23,887 nucleotides of DNA. Source: an uncultured Roseburia sp. Lineage in GTDB: Bacteria; Bacillota; Clostridia; Lachnospirales; Lachnospiraceae. The DNA is taken from the NCBI GenBank assembly GCA_910587865.1, contig CAJUNX010000054.1:1-23887 (forward strand), given 5' to 3'. The notes beneath the pieces were generated by a model. That model saw only the letters and a program-made list of their open reading frames with translations. It was not told the DNA's origin and did no database searches. Position numbers and translations under genes: made by a program. Every line of letters begins with the position of its first letter. Position 1 is the first letter of the stretch. Shown here one piece after another: positions 14,807 through 22,200 of the stretch.

Positions 14807-16558
14807 ATGGGGACAGAAGAGCTTTTATTTCATGAAATTACGCTGGACGATAAGGACTGGATGGATCGGAAATTTGCGGAGGATGACAGGAATGCCTGTG
14901 AGTACACCTTTGCCAATAATTTTATATGGCGAAAGATATATCAGGTGGAAGTGGCGGAGGTCTGTGGCTGTCTGATCATCCGTTTCCTGGAAAATGACGG
15001 TTACTGTTATTCGTATCCGGTCGGTGCAGGGGATAAGCGGGAGGCAGTGCGAATACTGCTGGATATCAGCGGGGCGGCGCGGCGTGCTCTGCATCTGTCA
15101 CCGCTGAGTGAGAAAGACAAAGCGCAGCTGGCGGAGTGGTTTCCGGGACAATTTCTGATCGAGAGCGCGCGGGACGATTTTGATTATATCTATGCGAGGG
15201 AGAAGCTGGTGACGCTGGCTGGCAAGAAGCTTCACGGAAAGCGCAACCATATTGCCAGGTTTAAGGATGATAATGACTGGTCTTACGAGCCGATGACGGC
15301 GGATAATCTGGAGGAATGCCGGACGATGACCTACAGCTGGATGCGGATGCGTGCAGAAAAATGGAACGAGGAGATGGAGGAGGAAGTGATGGTGCTCCAC
15401 GAGGCGTTTGACCATATGCAGGCATTGGGACTGATCGGGGGCGTGCTGCGCAAGGCAGGAGAGATCGTTGCGTTTTCCATGGGGGAACCGATCAATTCGG
15501 AGACGTTTGTGGTTCATTTTGAAAAGGCATATCCGGATCTTCAGGGCGCATATCCGATGATCAATCAGCAGTTTGCGGAGCATGCCTGCGTCGGATATGC
15601 ATATATCAACCGGGAGGAGGACACCGGGGATCCGGGGCTGCGCCGGGCCAAGCTCTCCTATTATCCGGAGATTCTTTTGGCCAAATATACGGCGCAGCAG
15701 AGTGATGTGGTCTATGCGGATCCGGTGCGGGACGCAGAGGCGGTAAAGCATCTCTGGGAGGTCTGCTTCGGGGATGAGGAAGAAGATATCCGATATTTTC
15801 TGAAGCATCGTATGACGGATGAGAATATGCTGGTCATCTGTGAGGGCGGCAGACCGGTGTCCATGGCGAGCTTCCTTACGGTGGAATATCTGCAGAAGGG
15901 AGAATATCAGGACGCGCGTTATGTTTACGCGGTGGCGACGCTTCCGGAATACCGCGGCCGCGGATATGCCGCGCGGATTCTCTCATTTGCACAGGAAAAA
16001 TTTAAGGAACCGCTGATTCTGGCGCCGGCGGAGGAGTCTTTAATCCGCTATTACGAGAAACTGGGATTCCGGCGGGCGTTTGAGGAGACACGCAGGACGG
16101 TGACGGCGCAGGAGCTGTCAGAGGAGAGCGGGAGTCCGGAAGGAGCGGATGTGGCTGCGCAGGAACTGCCAGAGGAGGGCCTGAACATGGAACCGGTGAC
16201 AGCGGCGGAATATGTGAGTCTGCGGGATCAGAGGTACATGCGGGAAGGATATGTGCGCTGGGACGAAAATGCCGTCCGGTATGCGATGGAAGTCAATGAG
16301 ATGGCCGGAGGAAAGACGGTTGTAGTGCCGGGGGAACAGAATGAGATTCTCATGTACAGAAAGGACGGGGATGTGCTGTCCGTTCCCGAGACCACACTCG
16401 GTGATGCCGCACTGCGGGAGCTGCTGCCGCAGCTGTTTGAGGAGACAGGTACGAGCCGGGCTGTGTGCGGTCAGACGGCGGGGATGATATGGCTGCCGGG
16501 ACAGGGCGATCATGCGGCGGTGAGTCCGGACGGATATCTCGCGCTGACCCTTGAGTGA
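14807..16558 (+). CDS. DUF2156-GNAT fusion protein, putative acyl/aminoacyltransferase
   Basis: The 583-residue protein has three parts. Residues 1-300 match DUF2156, the fold of the lysyl-phosphatidylglycerol synthase catalytic domain (AKKLHGKRNHIARF analogue LAGKKLHGKRNHIARFKDD; GEPINSETFVVHFEKAYPDL). Residues 303-430 are a GNAT acetyltransferase with acetyl-CoA loop LPEYRGRGYA and YYEKLGFRRA. Residues 450-583 form a further domain I cannot name. The linker holds a duplicated unit, AQELSEE and AQELPEE, from near-identical 21-bp repeats (16106-16126, 16157-16177). No membrane segment is present, so it acts in the cytoplasm, perhaps modifying lipid or aminoacyl substrates. GGAGA lies 6 nt before the ATG. 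Confidence 0.8.
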   Translation: MGTEELLFHEITLDDKDWMDRKFAEDDRNACEYTFANNFIWRKIYQVEVAEVCGCLIIRFLENDGYCYSYPVGAGDKREAVRILLDISGAARRALHLSPLSEKDKAQLAEWFPGQFLIESARDDFDYIYAREKLVTLAGKKLHGKRNHIARFKDDNDWSYEPMTADNLEECRTMTYSWMRMRAEKWNEEMEEEVMVLHEAFDHMQALGLIGGVLRKAGEIVAFSMGEPINSETFVVHFEKAYPDLQGAYPMINQQFAEHACVGYAYINREEDTGDPGLRRAKLSYYPEILLAKYTAQQSDVVYADPVRDAEAVKHLWEVCFGDEEEDIRYFLKHRMTDENMLVICEGGRPVSMASFLTVEYLQKGEYQDARYVYAVATLPEYRGRGYAARILSFAQEKFKEPLILAPAEESLIRYYEKLGFRRAFEETRRTVTAQELSEESGSPEGADVAAQELPEEGLNMEPVTAAEYVSLRDQRYMREGYVRWDENAVRYAMEVNEMAGGKTVVVPGEQNEILMYRKDGDVLSVPETTLGDAALRELLPQLFEETGTSRAVCGQTAGMIWLPGQGDHAAVSPDGYLALTLE

Positions 16559-16575
16559 TCGTCCGGTCACGTATA

Positions 16576-16628
16576 AAAGAGAAGCAGAAAGGGATGCCGT
16601 ATCGCGGCATCCCTTTCTGCTTCTCTTT
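16576..16628. terminator. Bidirectional terminator, 24-bp stem
   Basis: A perfect 24-bp stem (16576-16599 with 16605-16628) with a 5-nt loop lies between the convergent DUF2156-GNAT and hpf genes. It has short T-runs at the ends on both strands and overlaps the last bases of the hpf stop codon (16627-16629). It can serve both transcripts. Confidence 0.8.
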
Positions 16629-17157
16629 AGTACTCCGGTTCGATCAGACCGTAGGTATTTCCTTTCCGGCGGTACACGACGCTCACGGATTCCGTCTCCG
16701 CGTTGATAAACACGAAGAAATCATGTCCCAAAAGCTCCATCTGCACACAGGCGTCTTCCGGATACATGGGCTTTACGTCAAACTTTTTGCTGCGGATGAT
16801 GCGGATCTCCTCGTCATCGTCTGCGGCTTCTTCCAGATATTCCTGACGGAATACGGCGGTGGCATTCTGATGGCGGTTGATCAGCCGTGTCTTGTACTTG
16901 CGCAGCTGCCGCTCGATGACCTCCTCCACAAGATCGATCGAGACGTACATATCGTTGCTTACCTGTTCGGAACGGATATAATTTCCCTTCATGGGAATGG
17001 TGACTTCCACCTTCTGACGCTCCTTCTCCACGCTCAGCGTCACAAAGACATCCGTCTCCGGCGTGAAGTATTTTTCGAGCTTGTTCAGTTTCCGCTCTAC
17101 CGCTGTCCGGAGTCCGTCTGTCAGCTCAAGGTTTCTTCCTGTGATCTTAATTTTCAT
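16627..17157 (-). CDS. hpf: Ribosome hibernation promoting factor, long form
   Basis: The 176-residue protein has an N-terminal S30AE/YfiA domain (1-100; MKIKITGRNLELTDGLRTAV, KLNKLEKYF) that binds the 30S decoding region, and a C-terminal domain (about 120-176; KKFDVKPMYPEDACVQMELL, GHDFFVFINAET, VVYRRKGNTYGLIEP) that dimerises ribosomes into 100S particles. Both domains being present defines the long form typical of Gram-positive bacteria. GGGGTGG precedes the ATG. A strong extended -10 promoter lies upstream and a shared terminator downstream, so it is monocistronic. Expression would be expected in stationary phase or stress. Confidence 0.96.
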   Translation of the reverse strand: MKIKITGRNLELTDGLRTAVERKLNKLEKYFTPETDVFVTLSVEKERQKVEVTIPMKGNYIRSEQVSNDMYVSIDLVEEVIERQLRKYKTRLINRHQNATAVFRQEYLEEAADDDEEIRIIRSKKFDVKPMYPEDACVQMELLGHDFFVFINAETESVSVVYRRKGNTYGLIEPEY

Positions 17158-17206
17158 GATGCCACCCCTTTATTCTTTATTTGATATGGACCGATATCAT
17201 GTCTTT

Positions 17207-17234
17207 ATTATATCATATTTTTGTCTTATATCAA
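17207..17234 (-). promoter_or_regulatory. Extended -10 promoter for hpf
   Basis: On the minus strand TTGATA (17229-17234) and TATAAT (17207-17212) have a 16-nt spacer, and TGA directly precedes the -10. This is a strong sigma-A type promoter about 50 nt before hpf. An imperfect repeat GATAT/GATATC (17182-17197) lies in the leader. Confidence 0.75.
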
Positions 17235-17344
17235 GAAAATTAAGAAGTGATTTTTGATTTTTCAGAAAACTTATCGATGCAGAAAAGGAAACTGTGCAGG
17301 CGGAAGGAGGACATACGCGAAACGCGAATACAGTAATGAAATAA

Positions 17345-17719
17345 ATGGACTATAATTGTAATTATACAGATCCTGGCATGGCTGAAAGAAGGATGGAGAA
17401 CAAGAAAAACAAAAGAGAAACGAACTGGCAGAAAGACGACAGGAATGTTTATTCCGGGATGCTTCTGCTGTGGCGGAATTCAGGGATGACGGAATTTCTG
17501 AGAAGAAATTATGCGGTAAACACAAGGCGTCTGGAACTGTTGGAGAGCATTTTTCACAAAATGGGGGAGAGGAGGAATGACGAAATCGAAAGTGAAATAT
17601 ACTTGTACGGGAGCCTGATAAAAGGGGAGGATCTGATGGCCAGGCAGATATTTTTATGGCTGCTTGGAATGCTTGCAGAAGAAGAGCGGAATACGGCAAA
17701 ACGAGAGAGTCAGGAGTAA
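17345..17719 (+). CDS. Small hypothetical protein
   Basis: A 124-residue charged, probably cytoplasmic protein of helical character that I do not recognise. No membrane segment or signal peptide is visible; it is rich in Glu, Arg and Lys, with a hydrophobic patch near the C-terminus (QIFLWLLGMLAEEE). The start is uncertain: ATG 17345 lacks a ribosome binding site, and in-frame ATGs at 17378 and 17393 are alternatives, the latter with AAGG close by. TATAAT (17352-17357) overlaps the first start, hinting that the real one is further in. ddl begins 129 nt downstream with its own promoter candidate. Confidence 0.5.
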   Translation: MDYNCNYTDPGMAERRMENKKNKRETNWQKDDRNVYSGMLLLWRNSGMTEFLRRNYAVNTRRLELLESIFHKMGERRNDEIESEIYLYGSLIKGEDLMARQIFLWLLGMLAEEERNTAKRESQE

Positions 17720-17768
17720 AGGAGGAGACGGCCATGCCGGATCTGTCAGGATTGTTGCGAAAGAACTC

Positions 17769-17797
17769 TTGTCACGGGAGACAAAAAGGTATACTAT
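17769..17797 (+). promoter_or_regulatory. Promoter candidate for ddl-murF
   Basis: TTGTCA (17769-17774) and TACTAT (17792-17797) have a 17-nt spacer; the overlapping TATACT (17790-17795) would give 15 nt. It lies about 50 nt before ddl. Confidence 0.5.
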
Positions 17798-17848
17798 AGA
17801 GCGGAGACGAAATCGACAGGAAAGAATTGGCAAAGGAGATCGTATCAT

Positions 17849-18931
17849 ATGGATATCGTTGTTTTGGCAGGAGGACTCAGCACGGAGCGGGATGTTTCCT
17901 TAAAAACCGGGGAGATGGTTGCAGGGGCGCTGAGAGAAAACGGACACAGGGTGATTCTTCTGGATGTCTTTATGGGGTATGGGACGCCGGGAGAACCGAC
18001 AGAGGATATTTTTTCGCGCGCGGACGAGGTCAGTCTGCAGCCGACCGGGATCTCTGTGACCGTGCCGGATACAGCGCGCATGAAAGCGTTAAGAGGCGAT
18101 TCTCCTGACGGGTTTTTCGGGCCGAATGTGATCCGGATCTGTCAGCATTCGGATATTGTTTTTATGGCGCTGCACGGGGAGGACGGGGAGAACGGAAAGA
18201 TTCAGGCCGCGTTTGACCTCTTTGGGATCCGCTATACGGGAAGCGGATATCTCGGAAGCGCGCTCGCGATGAACAAGGAGATTGCAAAGCAGCTGCTTTC
18301 TGCAGGCGGCGTTCCGGTGCCTGCGGGCAGACTGGTAAAAAGAGGAGAGGCAAAAAAAACGCCAGAGGAGAATCAGGTTTCCCTGCCCTGCGTCGTCAAA
18401 CCGTGCTGCGGGGGATCGAGCATCGGCGTGTCGATTGCGCACAGTCAGGCGGAATTTGAAGCCGCGCTTGAGGAGGGATTCCGATATGAGAGAGAGCTGA
18501 TTCTGGAGGAATATGTAGAGGGCAGAGAGTTCTCGGTTGCGGTGATTGCGGGCCGGGCGCTGCCTGTGATCGAGATTGCGCCGATTGACGGTTTTTATGA
18601 TTACCGGAATAAATATCAGCCGGGCAGCACCGTGGAGACCTGCCCCGCCGACCTCCCGGAGGAGGTTGCCGCGCGGATGCAGGAGTATGCGAAAAAGGCG
18701 GCGAAGACGCTCGGACTGAAGACGTATTCGAGGATGGATTTTATGCTGAATCAGGATCAGGAGATGTTCTGCCTCGAGGCCAACACGCTCCCCGGGATGA
18801 CGCCGACCAGCCTGATTCCGCAGGAAGCGGCGGCAGAGGGGACGGATTTTAACGGGCTTTGCGAGCAGCTGATCGGGATTTCTCTGCAGAGATATGCCGC
18901 AGAGAGCGCTTCCGCCGGTGACGGTGTGTGA
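17849..18931 (+). CDS. ddl: D-alanine--D-alanine ligase
   Basis: The 360-residue cytoplasmic ATP-grasp enzyme joins two D-alanines to make the dipeptide used by MurF. Visible features are the N-terminal VLAGGLSTERDVSLKTG, the substrate loop ALHGEDGENGKIQAAFDLFG, the ATP-grasp segment CVVKPCCGGSSIGVSI, EEYVEGREFSVAVI and the metal/substrate motif LEANTLPGMTPTSLIPQ (EANTLPG where EVNTLPG or EINTLPG is more usual). AAAGGAGAT lies 10 nt before the ATG. murF follows after about 60 nt in the same direction, a natural pathway pair. Sensitivity to D-cycloserine is expected of the family. Confidence 0.96.
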   Translation: MDIVVLAGGLSTERDVSLKTGEMVAGALRENGHRVILLDVFMGYGTPGEPTEDIFSRADEVSLQPTGISVTVPDTARMKALRGDSPDGFFGPNVIRICQHSDIVFMALHGEDGENGKIQAAFDLFGIRYTGSGYLGSALAMNKEIAKQLLSAGGVPVPAGRLVKRGEAKKTPEENQVSLPCVVKPCCGGSSIGVSIAHSQAEFEAALEEGFRYERELILEEYVEGREFSVAVIAGRALPVIEIAPIDGFYDYRNKYQPGSTVETCPADLPEEVAARMQEYAKKAAKTLGLKTYSRMDFMLNQDQEMFCLEANTLPGMTPTSLIPQEAAAEGTDFNGLCEQLIGISLQRYAAESASAGDGV

Positions 18932-18994
18932 GAACAGGGAGAAAGGATCCGTCGGGCGGATGATGCCGCTGCAGGGATTGGAATGAGGAATGCC

Positions 18995-20476
18995 ATGAAG
19001 AATATGACGTTGGAGAACATTGCCCGCGCGTGCGGCGGTGTATATATCGGCAGCAGAGAGGCTGCCGGCAAAGAGGTGACCGGGGTGGTGACAGACAGCC
19101 GGCGTGTGGAGGCGGGATACCTGTTTGTCCCGATCCGCGGCGCACGTGTGGACGGCCATGATTTTATACCGGCGGTATATGAGAAAGGAGCGCTTGCCGT
19201 GCTCTCCGAGCATGAACTTATCGACGCGGCAGGGCCTTATATACTCGTCGAGTCCGCGAAAGCCGCGATGCAGGCGCTTGCGGAGTTCTATCGCCGCTCG
19301 CTCGGTATCTGGGTGGTCGGCATTACAGGCAGTGTGGGAAAGACCAGCACGAAGGAGATGATCGCCTCCGTGCTCGGCCAGAAATACCGCGTGCTCAAGA
19401 CGGAGGGCAATCTGAATAACGAGATCGGACTGCCGCTGACGATTTTTAAAATACGGGAAGAGCATGAGGTGGCAGTGCTTGAGATGGGGATTTCCGAATT
19501 CGGGGAGATGCACCGGCTGGCAGCGATGGCGCAGCCGGATATCTGTGTGATCACCAATATCGGCCTGTGTCATCTTGAGAACCTGATTGACCGCGACGGG
19601 ATTCTGCGCGCGAAGACCGAGAGCTTTGCGCACCTGACGGAGAACGGGATTGCGATTTTAAACGGGGACGACGACAAGCTCTGCACAAAGCGCGTGGTAA
19701 ACGGACGTCCCGCGGTATTTTACGGCCTGGGCCGGGAGGCGAAGGTGATCCGCACGAGGGACGGCGAGGAGCCGCTGGCGGAGAAGGACATATATGCGAC
19801 AGATGTAGAAGAGATGGGACTCTGGGGGACGGAGGCAACGCTTCATATCGGCGGAGAGAGTATCACGGTGGAGATCCCGATTGCCGGGGAGCATAACGTC
19901 TACAATGCGCTGGCTGCGGCGGCTGTGGGAAAGCAGCTGGGGCTTACCGCAGAGGAGATCCGGCAGGGAATCGGAGCGGTTCAGACCATCGGGGGAAGAA
20001 GCAATATTATAAGGCGCGACGGGATCACGGTGATTGACGACTGCTATAATGCAAATCCGGTATCCATGAAGGCGTCTGTCGATGTGCTTGCAAAAGCACC
20101 CGGAAGAAAGATCGCGGTACTTGGGGATATGGGAGAACTCGGCGCGGCGGAACGGGAGCTTCACGCCATGGTGGGCCGGCATTTTGCGGGCAAAGGGATT
20201 GACGCACTGTTTTGTACGGGCATGCTCTCAAAAGAGATTGCGGCTGCGGTATGCCAGTGCAGTGAGAAAACAAAGGTACAGGAATGCGACAGCCGCGGGG
20301 AACTGCTGCGGCAGCTGCTTTTATACCGTCGTGACGGCGATACGATTCTGGTAAAAGCGTCGCATTTTATGGGATTTTCGGAAATCGTGCGCGCGCTGAC
20401 CGGAGAAGAGACATCCGAAGCGGGGGAGCCGGCCGGGAAAGAGATGACCGAAGAGAGGGCCGGCGAAAAAGCGTAG
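18995..20476 (+). CDS. murF: UDP-MurNAc-tripeptide--D-Ala-D-Ala ligase
   Basis: MurF adds the D-Ala-D-Ala dipeptide made by Ddl to UDP-MurNAc-tripeptide, the last cytoplasmic step of stem-peptide assembly. Mur-ligase motifs appear in order: TDSRRVEAGYLFVP in the N-terminal domain, the P-loop GSVGKTSTKEM (from about 112), LEMGISEFGEM, NIGLCHLE, HNVYNALAAAAVG and IDDCYNANPVSMKASVDVL with VLGDMGELG. ATG 18995 (493 residues) has GAGGAA 6 nt upstream; an in-frame ATG at 18983 has a weaker site. The last 30 residues are an acidic, Gly/Glu-rich tail beyond the usual end. It converges on plsC with a 9-nt gap. Confidence 0.95.
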   Translation: MKNMTLENIARACGGVYIGSREAAGKEVTGVVTDSRRVEAGYLFVPIRGARVDGHDFIPAVYEKGALAVLSEHELIDAAGPYILVESAKAAMQALAEFYRRSLGIWVVGITGSVGKTSTKEMIASVLGQKYRVLKTEGNLNNEIGLPLTIFKIREEHEVAVLEMGISEFGEMHRLAAMAQPDICVITNIGLCHLENLIDRDGILRAKTESFAHLTENGIAILNGDDDKLCTKRVVNGRPAVFYGLGREAKVIRTRDGEEPLAEKDIYATDVEEMGLWGTEATLHIGGESITVEIPIAGEHNVYNALAAAAVGKQLGLTAEEIRQGIGAVQTIGGRSNIIRRDGITVIDDCYNANPVSMKASVDVLAKAPGRKIAVLGDMGELGAAERELHAMVGRHFAGKGIDALFCTGMLSKEIAAAVCQCSEKTKVQECDSRGELLRQLLLYRRDGDTILVKASHFMGFSEIVRALTGEETSEAGEPAGKEMTEERAGEKA

Positions 20477-20480
20477 CCGG

Positions 20481-20504
20481 CCGGATCATCCGGAGTGTTT
20501 TTTT
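20481..20504 (+). terminator. Weak terminator after murF
   Basis: CCGG (20481-20484) pairs with CCGG (20490-20493) around ATCAT, followed by AGTG and seven T. The stem is short and the T-run is offset by 4 nt, and it overlaps the 3' end of plsC, so it is tentative. Confidence 0.3.
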
Positions 20505-21211
20505 AGCATGGCAAGAATGGCTTCCTGGCACACGGCGCCGGTTTTTTTATTGCCCGCCGCTTTCAGCTCCTTCGGCCAGATCGGTTCTCCGTACTCGACA
20601 ATGACGCTGGCCGGCCGGATCAGCGGGAAGTGATTCTCAAAAATGTCCGCAGAATGGGAGATTGCGATCGGGATGACCGCGCACCCTGTCTTTTCCGCCA
20701 TTTTAAAGCTCCCTTCTTTAAACGGGAGCAATTCATCGGTTTTATTCCTGGTTCCCTCCGGAAAGATGCACATCGAGATGCCGTTTTTGATATTATCGAT
20801 CCCGGCGAGAATCGTCTTTAGCGCTTCCCTGGTATCTTCGCGGTTGATAAACAGGCAGTGGAGCCGTTTCATCCAGGTGGAGAGCAGCGGCACATGTCGC
20901 ATGGACTTCTTGGCGATGTAGCCGGTCAGACGCGGACAGCGTGCGTAGGTGATGATGATGTCAAAGTAGCTCCGATGGTTCGCGATATAAAGTACCGGTT
21001 CATCTTTGGGCACGTGCTCTTCACCGATGACGGTAAGCTTTGTACCGCTTAAAAAAAGCACCGTGCGGAAGGCCCACTGCACCATGCGCAGCTGCCGGAG
21101 ATCAGAAGAAGCCGGATGGGATCTGCCGATCAGCCATTCTGTCATAAGAACCGGGATGCCGAAGATCAGATAAAGAATAACAAAGAGCACAACGAGTATT
21201 AAGCGTAACAT
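20486..21211 (-). CDS. plsC: 1-acyl-sn-glycerol-3-phosphate acyltransferase
   Basis: A 241-residue membrane-associated acyltransferase that converts lysophosphatidic acid to phosphatidic acid, the precursor of membrane phospholipids. It has an N-terminal membrane helix (1-24), the catalytic HX4D motif NHRSYFD (His79, Asp84) and the substrate motif FPEGTRNK (150-157). ATG 21211 is chosen because AAAGGA lies 7 nt upstream; a GTG at 21232 is an in-frame alternative. A divergent promoter region precedes it. Its 3' end is 9 nt from murF in convergent orientation. An LPLAT from another lipid pathway cannot be excluded by motifs alone. Confidence 0.92.
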   Translation of the reverse strand: MLRLILVVLFVILYLIFGIPVLMTEWLIGRSHPASSDLRQLRMVQWAFRTVLFLSGTKLTVIGEEHVPKDEPVLYIANHRSYFDIIITYARCPRLTGYIAKKSMRHVPLLSTWMKRLHCLFINREDTREALKTILAGIDNIKNGISMCIFPEGTRNKTDELLPFKEGSFKMAEKTGCAVIPIAISHSADIFENHFPLIRPASVIVEYGEPIWPKELKAAGNKKTGAVCQEAILAMLKKHSG

Positions 21212-21251
21212 AGCGAGTCCTTTCCGTAACACATATCAGTTTCTTCTATAT

Positions 21252-21280
21252 ATTATAAAAGGAAATGTCTGGAAATACAA
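21252..21280 (-). promoter_or_regulatory. Sigma-A promoter for plsC
   Basis: On the minus strand TTGTAT (21275-21280) and TATAAT (21252-21257) are separated by 17 nt, about 40 nt before the plsC start. Confidence 0.7.
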
Positions 21281-21287
21281 TCACAAT

Positions 21288-21319
21288 TTGACATAGCAGC
21301 CCGCGAGGCCGCATACAAT
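21288..21319 (+). promoter_or_regulatory. Promoter candidate for PrcB-like lipoprotein
   Basis: TTGACA (21288-21293) and TACAAT (21314-21319) lie upstream of the start at 21352, but the 20-nt spacer is longer than usual, so activity may need help from an activator. Confidence 0.4.
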
Positions 21320-21351
21320 GAGAACAGAAGTCAGAACCGGGGGAGCATGAG

Positions 21352-21777
21352 ATGTCAGGAAAGATAAAAAAGAGTCTTTTGGGAGCAGGTCTGTGCGCAG
21401 TGATGTGCTGCGGATTCTTTGCGGGGTGCAGCGTGGAGGATACGAGCGGGACAAAGGTCGGGGATCTCACCTATGTCATTGTGGAGGAGGATGAGATCCC
21501 GGAGGAACTCATGACGATGATCGAGGAAAAGAAAGCGGCGGATTTTAAGATGACCTACGAACCGGACGATGCGCTTTATATTGTGCGCGGATACGGGGAA
21601 CAGGCGACGGGCGGATACAGTATCCGCATTAAGGACTGCTACCTGACGTCAAATGCCGTTTTGTTCGACACAGAACTTGTCGGTCCGAGAAAAGGCGAGT
21701 CCGTCAGCGCAAATCCGAGCTATCCCTACATTGTAATAAAGACGGAAAACCGCGAAGAAACGGTTATTTTCGAATAA
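21352..21777 (+). CDS. PrcB-like lipoprotein
   Basis: A 141-residue secreted lipoprotein. The signal peptide (KIKKSLLGAGLCAVMCCGFF) ends in lipobox FAGC with Cys26. The C-terminal half (about 82-141; GGYSIRIKDCYLTSNAVLFD, GESVSANPSYPYIVIKT) matches the PrcB C-terminal domain, described as a protease-complex subunit in spirochaetes and common in clostridial lipoproteins. GGGGGAG is about 5 nt before the ATG. It is divergent from plsC and upstream of veg, which has its own promoter. A partner protease is not encoded in the window. Confidence 0.8.
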   Translation: MSGKIKKSLLGAGLCAVMCCGFFAGCSVEDTSGTKVGDLTYVIVEEDEIPEELMTMIEEKKAADFKMTYEPDDALYIVRGYGEQATGGYSIRIKDCYLTSNAVLFDTELVGPRKGESVSANPSYPYIVIKTENREETVIFE

Positions 21778-21804
21778 TTTAAGAATTTATGCGGTCTGTT
21801 TTAT

Positions 21805-21833
21805 TTGACAAAGATTTCTTACAATGCTAGACT
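21805..21833 (+). promoter_or_regulatory. Extended -10 promoter for veg
   Basis: TTGACA (21805-21810) and TAGACT (21828-21833), 17-nt spacer, with TGC just before the -10. Veg genes in Firmicutes are known for very strong promoters, which fits. Confidence 0.7.
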
Positions 21834-21889
21834 AAATCGGAGTAGGATTTGGTGGTAAACGATAAGAAGCCGAATCAGGAGGTAGACGA

Positions 21890-22132
21890 ATGCAGCAGAC
21901 AGACATCAGCAGAGTACGCGCTTCTATTCATCAGCAGTGTGGGAGGAAGGTAATGATCCAGCTTGACAGGGGGCGTAATAAAGTGGATATCCAGGAAGGA
22001 GTCATCCAGAATGCATATCCGAGTGTTTTTACTATCCTGGTGAAGGACGGGCAGGAGCAGAAGCCTCCACAGCTATTATCGTTCAGCTATTCCGATATCA
22101 TCACGAGAGACATACGCATGAAGCTTTGCTGA
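21890..22132 (+). CDS. veg: Veg family protein
   Basis: An 80-residue cytoplasmic protein of the Veg family (DUF1021). Recognisable segments are IHQQCGRKVMIQLDRGRNKV, GVIQNAYPSVFTILV and QLLSFSYSDIITRDIRMKLC; the length is the usual one. In Bacillus subtilis Veg stimulates biofilm formation, apparently by antagonising the SinR repressor, and is very highly expressed; whether that role holds in Clostridia is unknown. AGGAGG lies about 10 nt before the ATG. It has its own promoter and a hairpin terminator directly downstream, which runs into the sipL-like gene. Confidence 0.93.
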   Translation: MQQTDISRVRASIHQQCGRKVMIQLDRGRNKVDIQEGVIQNAYPSVFTILVKDGQEQKPPQLLSFSYSDIITRDIRMKLC

Positions 22133-22142
22133 TTCAGGCATA

Positions 22143-22200
22143 AATTCCCCCGTGTCCGAATAAGATGTTTAGAAAGATTCGGATATGGGGGAATTTTTTT
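22143..22200 (+). terminator. Terminator hairpin abutting sipL start
   Basis: 22143-22161 pairs with 22177-22195 in a continuous 19-bp stem including two G-U pairs, with a 15-nt loop and a T-run (22194-22200). It ends veg transcription, but the next three bases are the ATG of the sipL-like gene, and the only ribosome binding sequence for that gene, GGGGGAA (22187-22193), lies inside the 3' arm. Confidence 0.8.

Noticed and set aside
18089..19633. Very long minus-strand open frame opposite ddl and murF
   Set aside because: It is antisense to two clearly real genes, rich in His/Arg/Leu as expected of a mirror frame in GC-rich coding DNA, and has no domain.
22086..22120. Sigma-E-like promoter for sipL (CATACGCAT at 22111)
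   Set aside because: The -10 resembles CATACANT, but no -35 of the ATATT type is at the proper 14-15 nt spacing, and it lies inside veg.
22165..22200. Upstream ATG start for the SipL-like protein
   Set aside because: It lies in the loop of the veg terminator and adds 12 residues not typical of the family.
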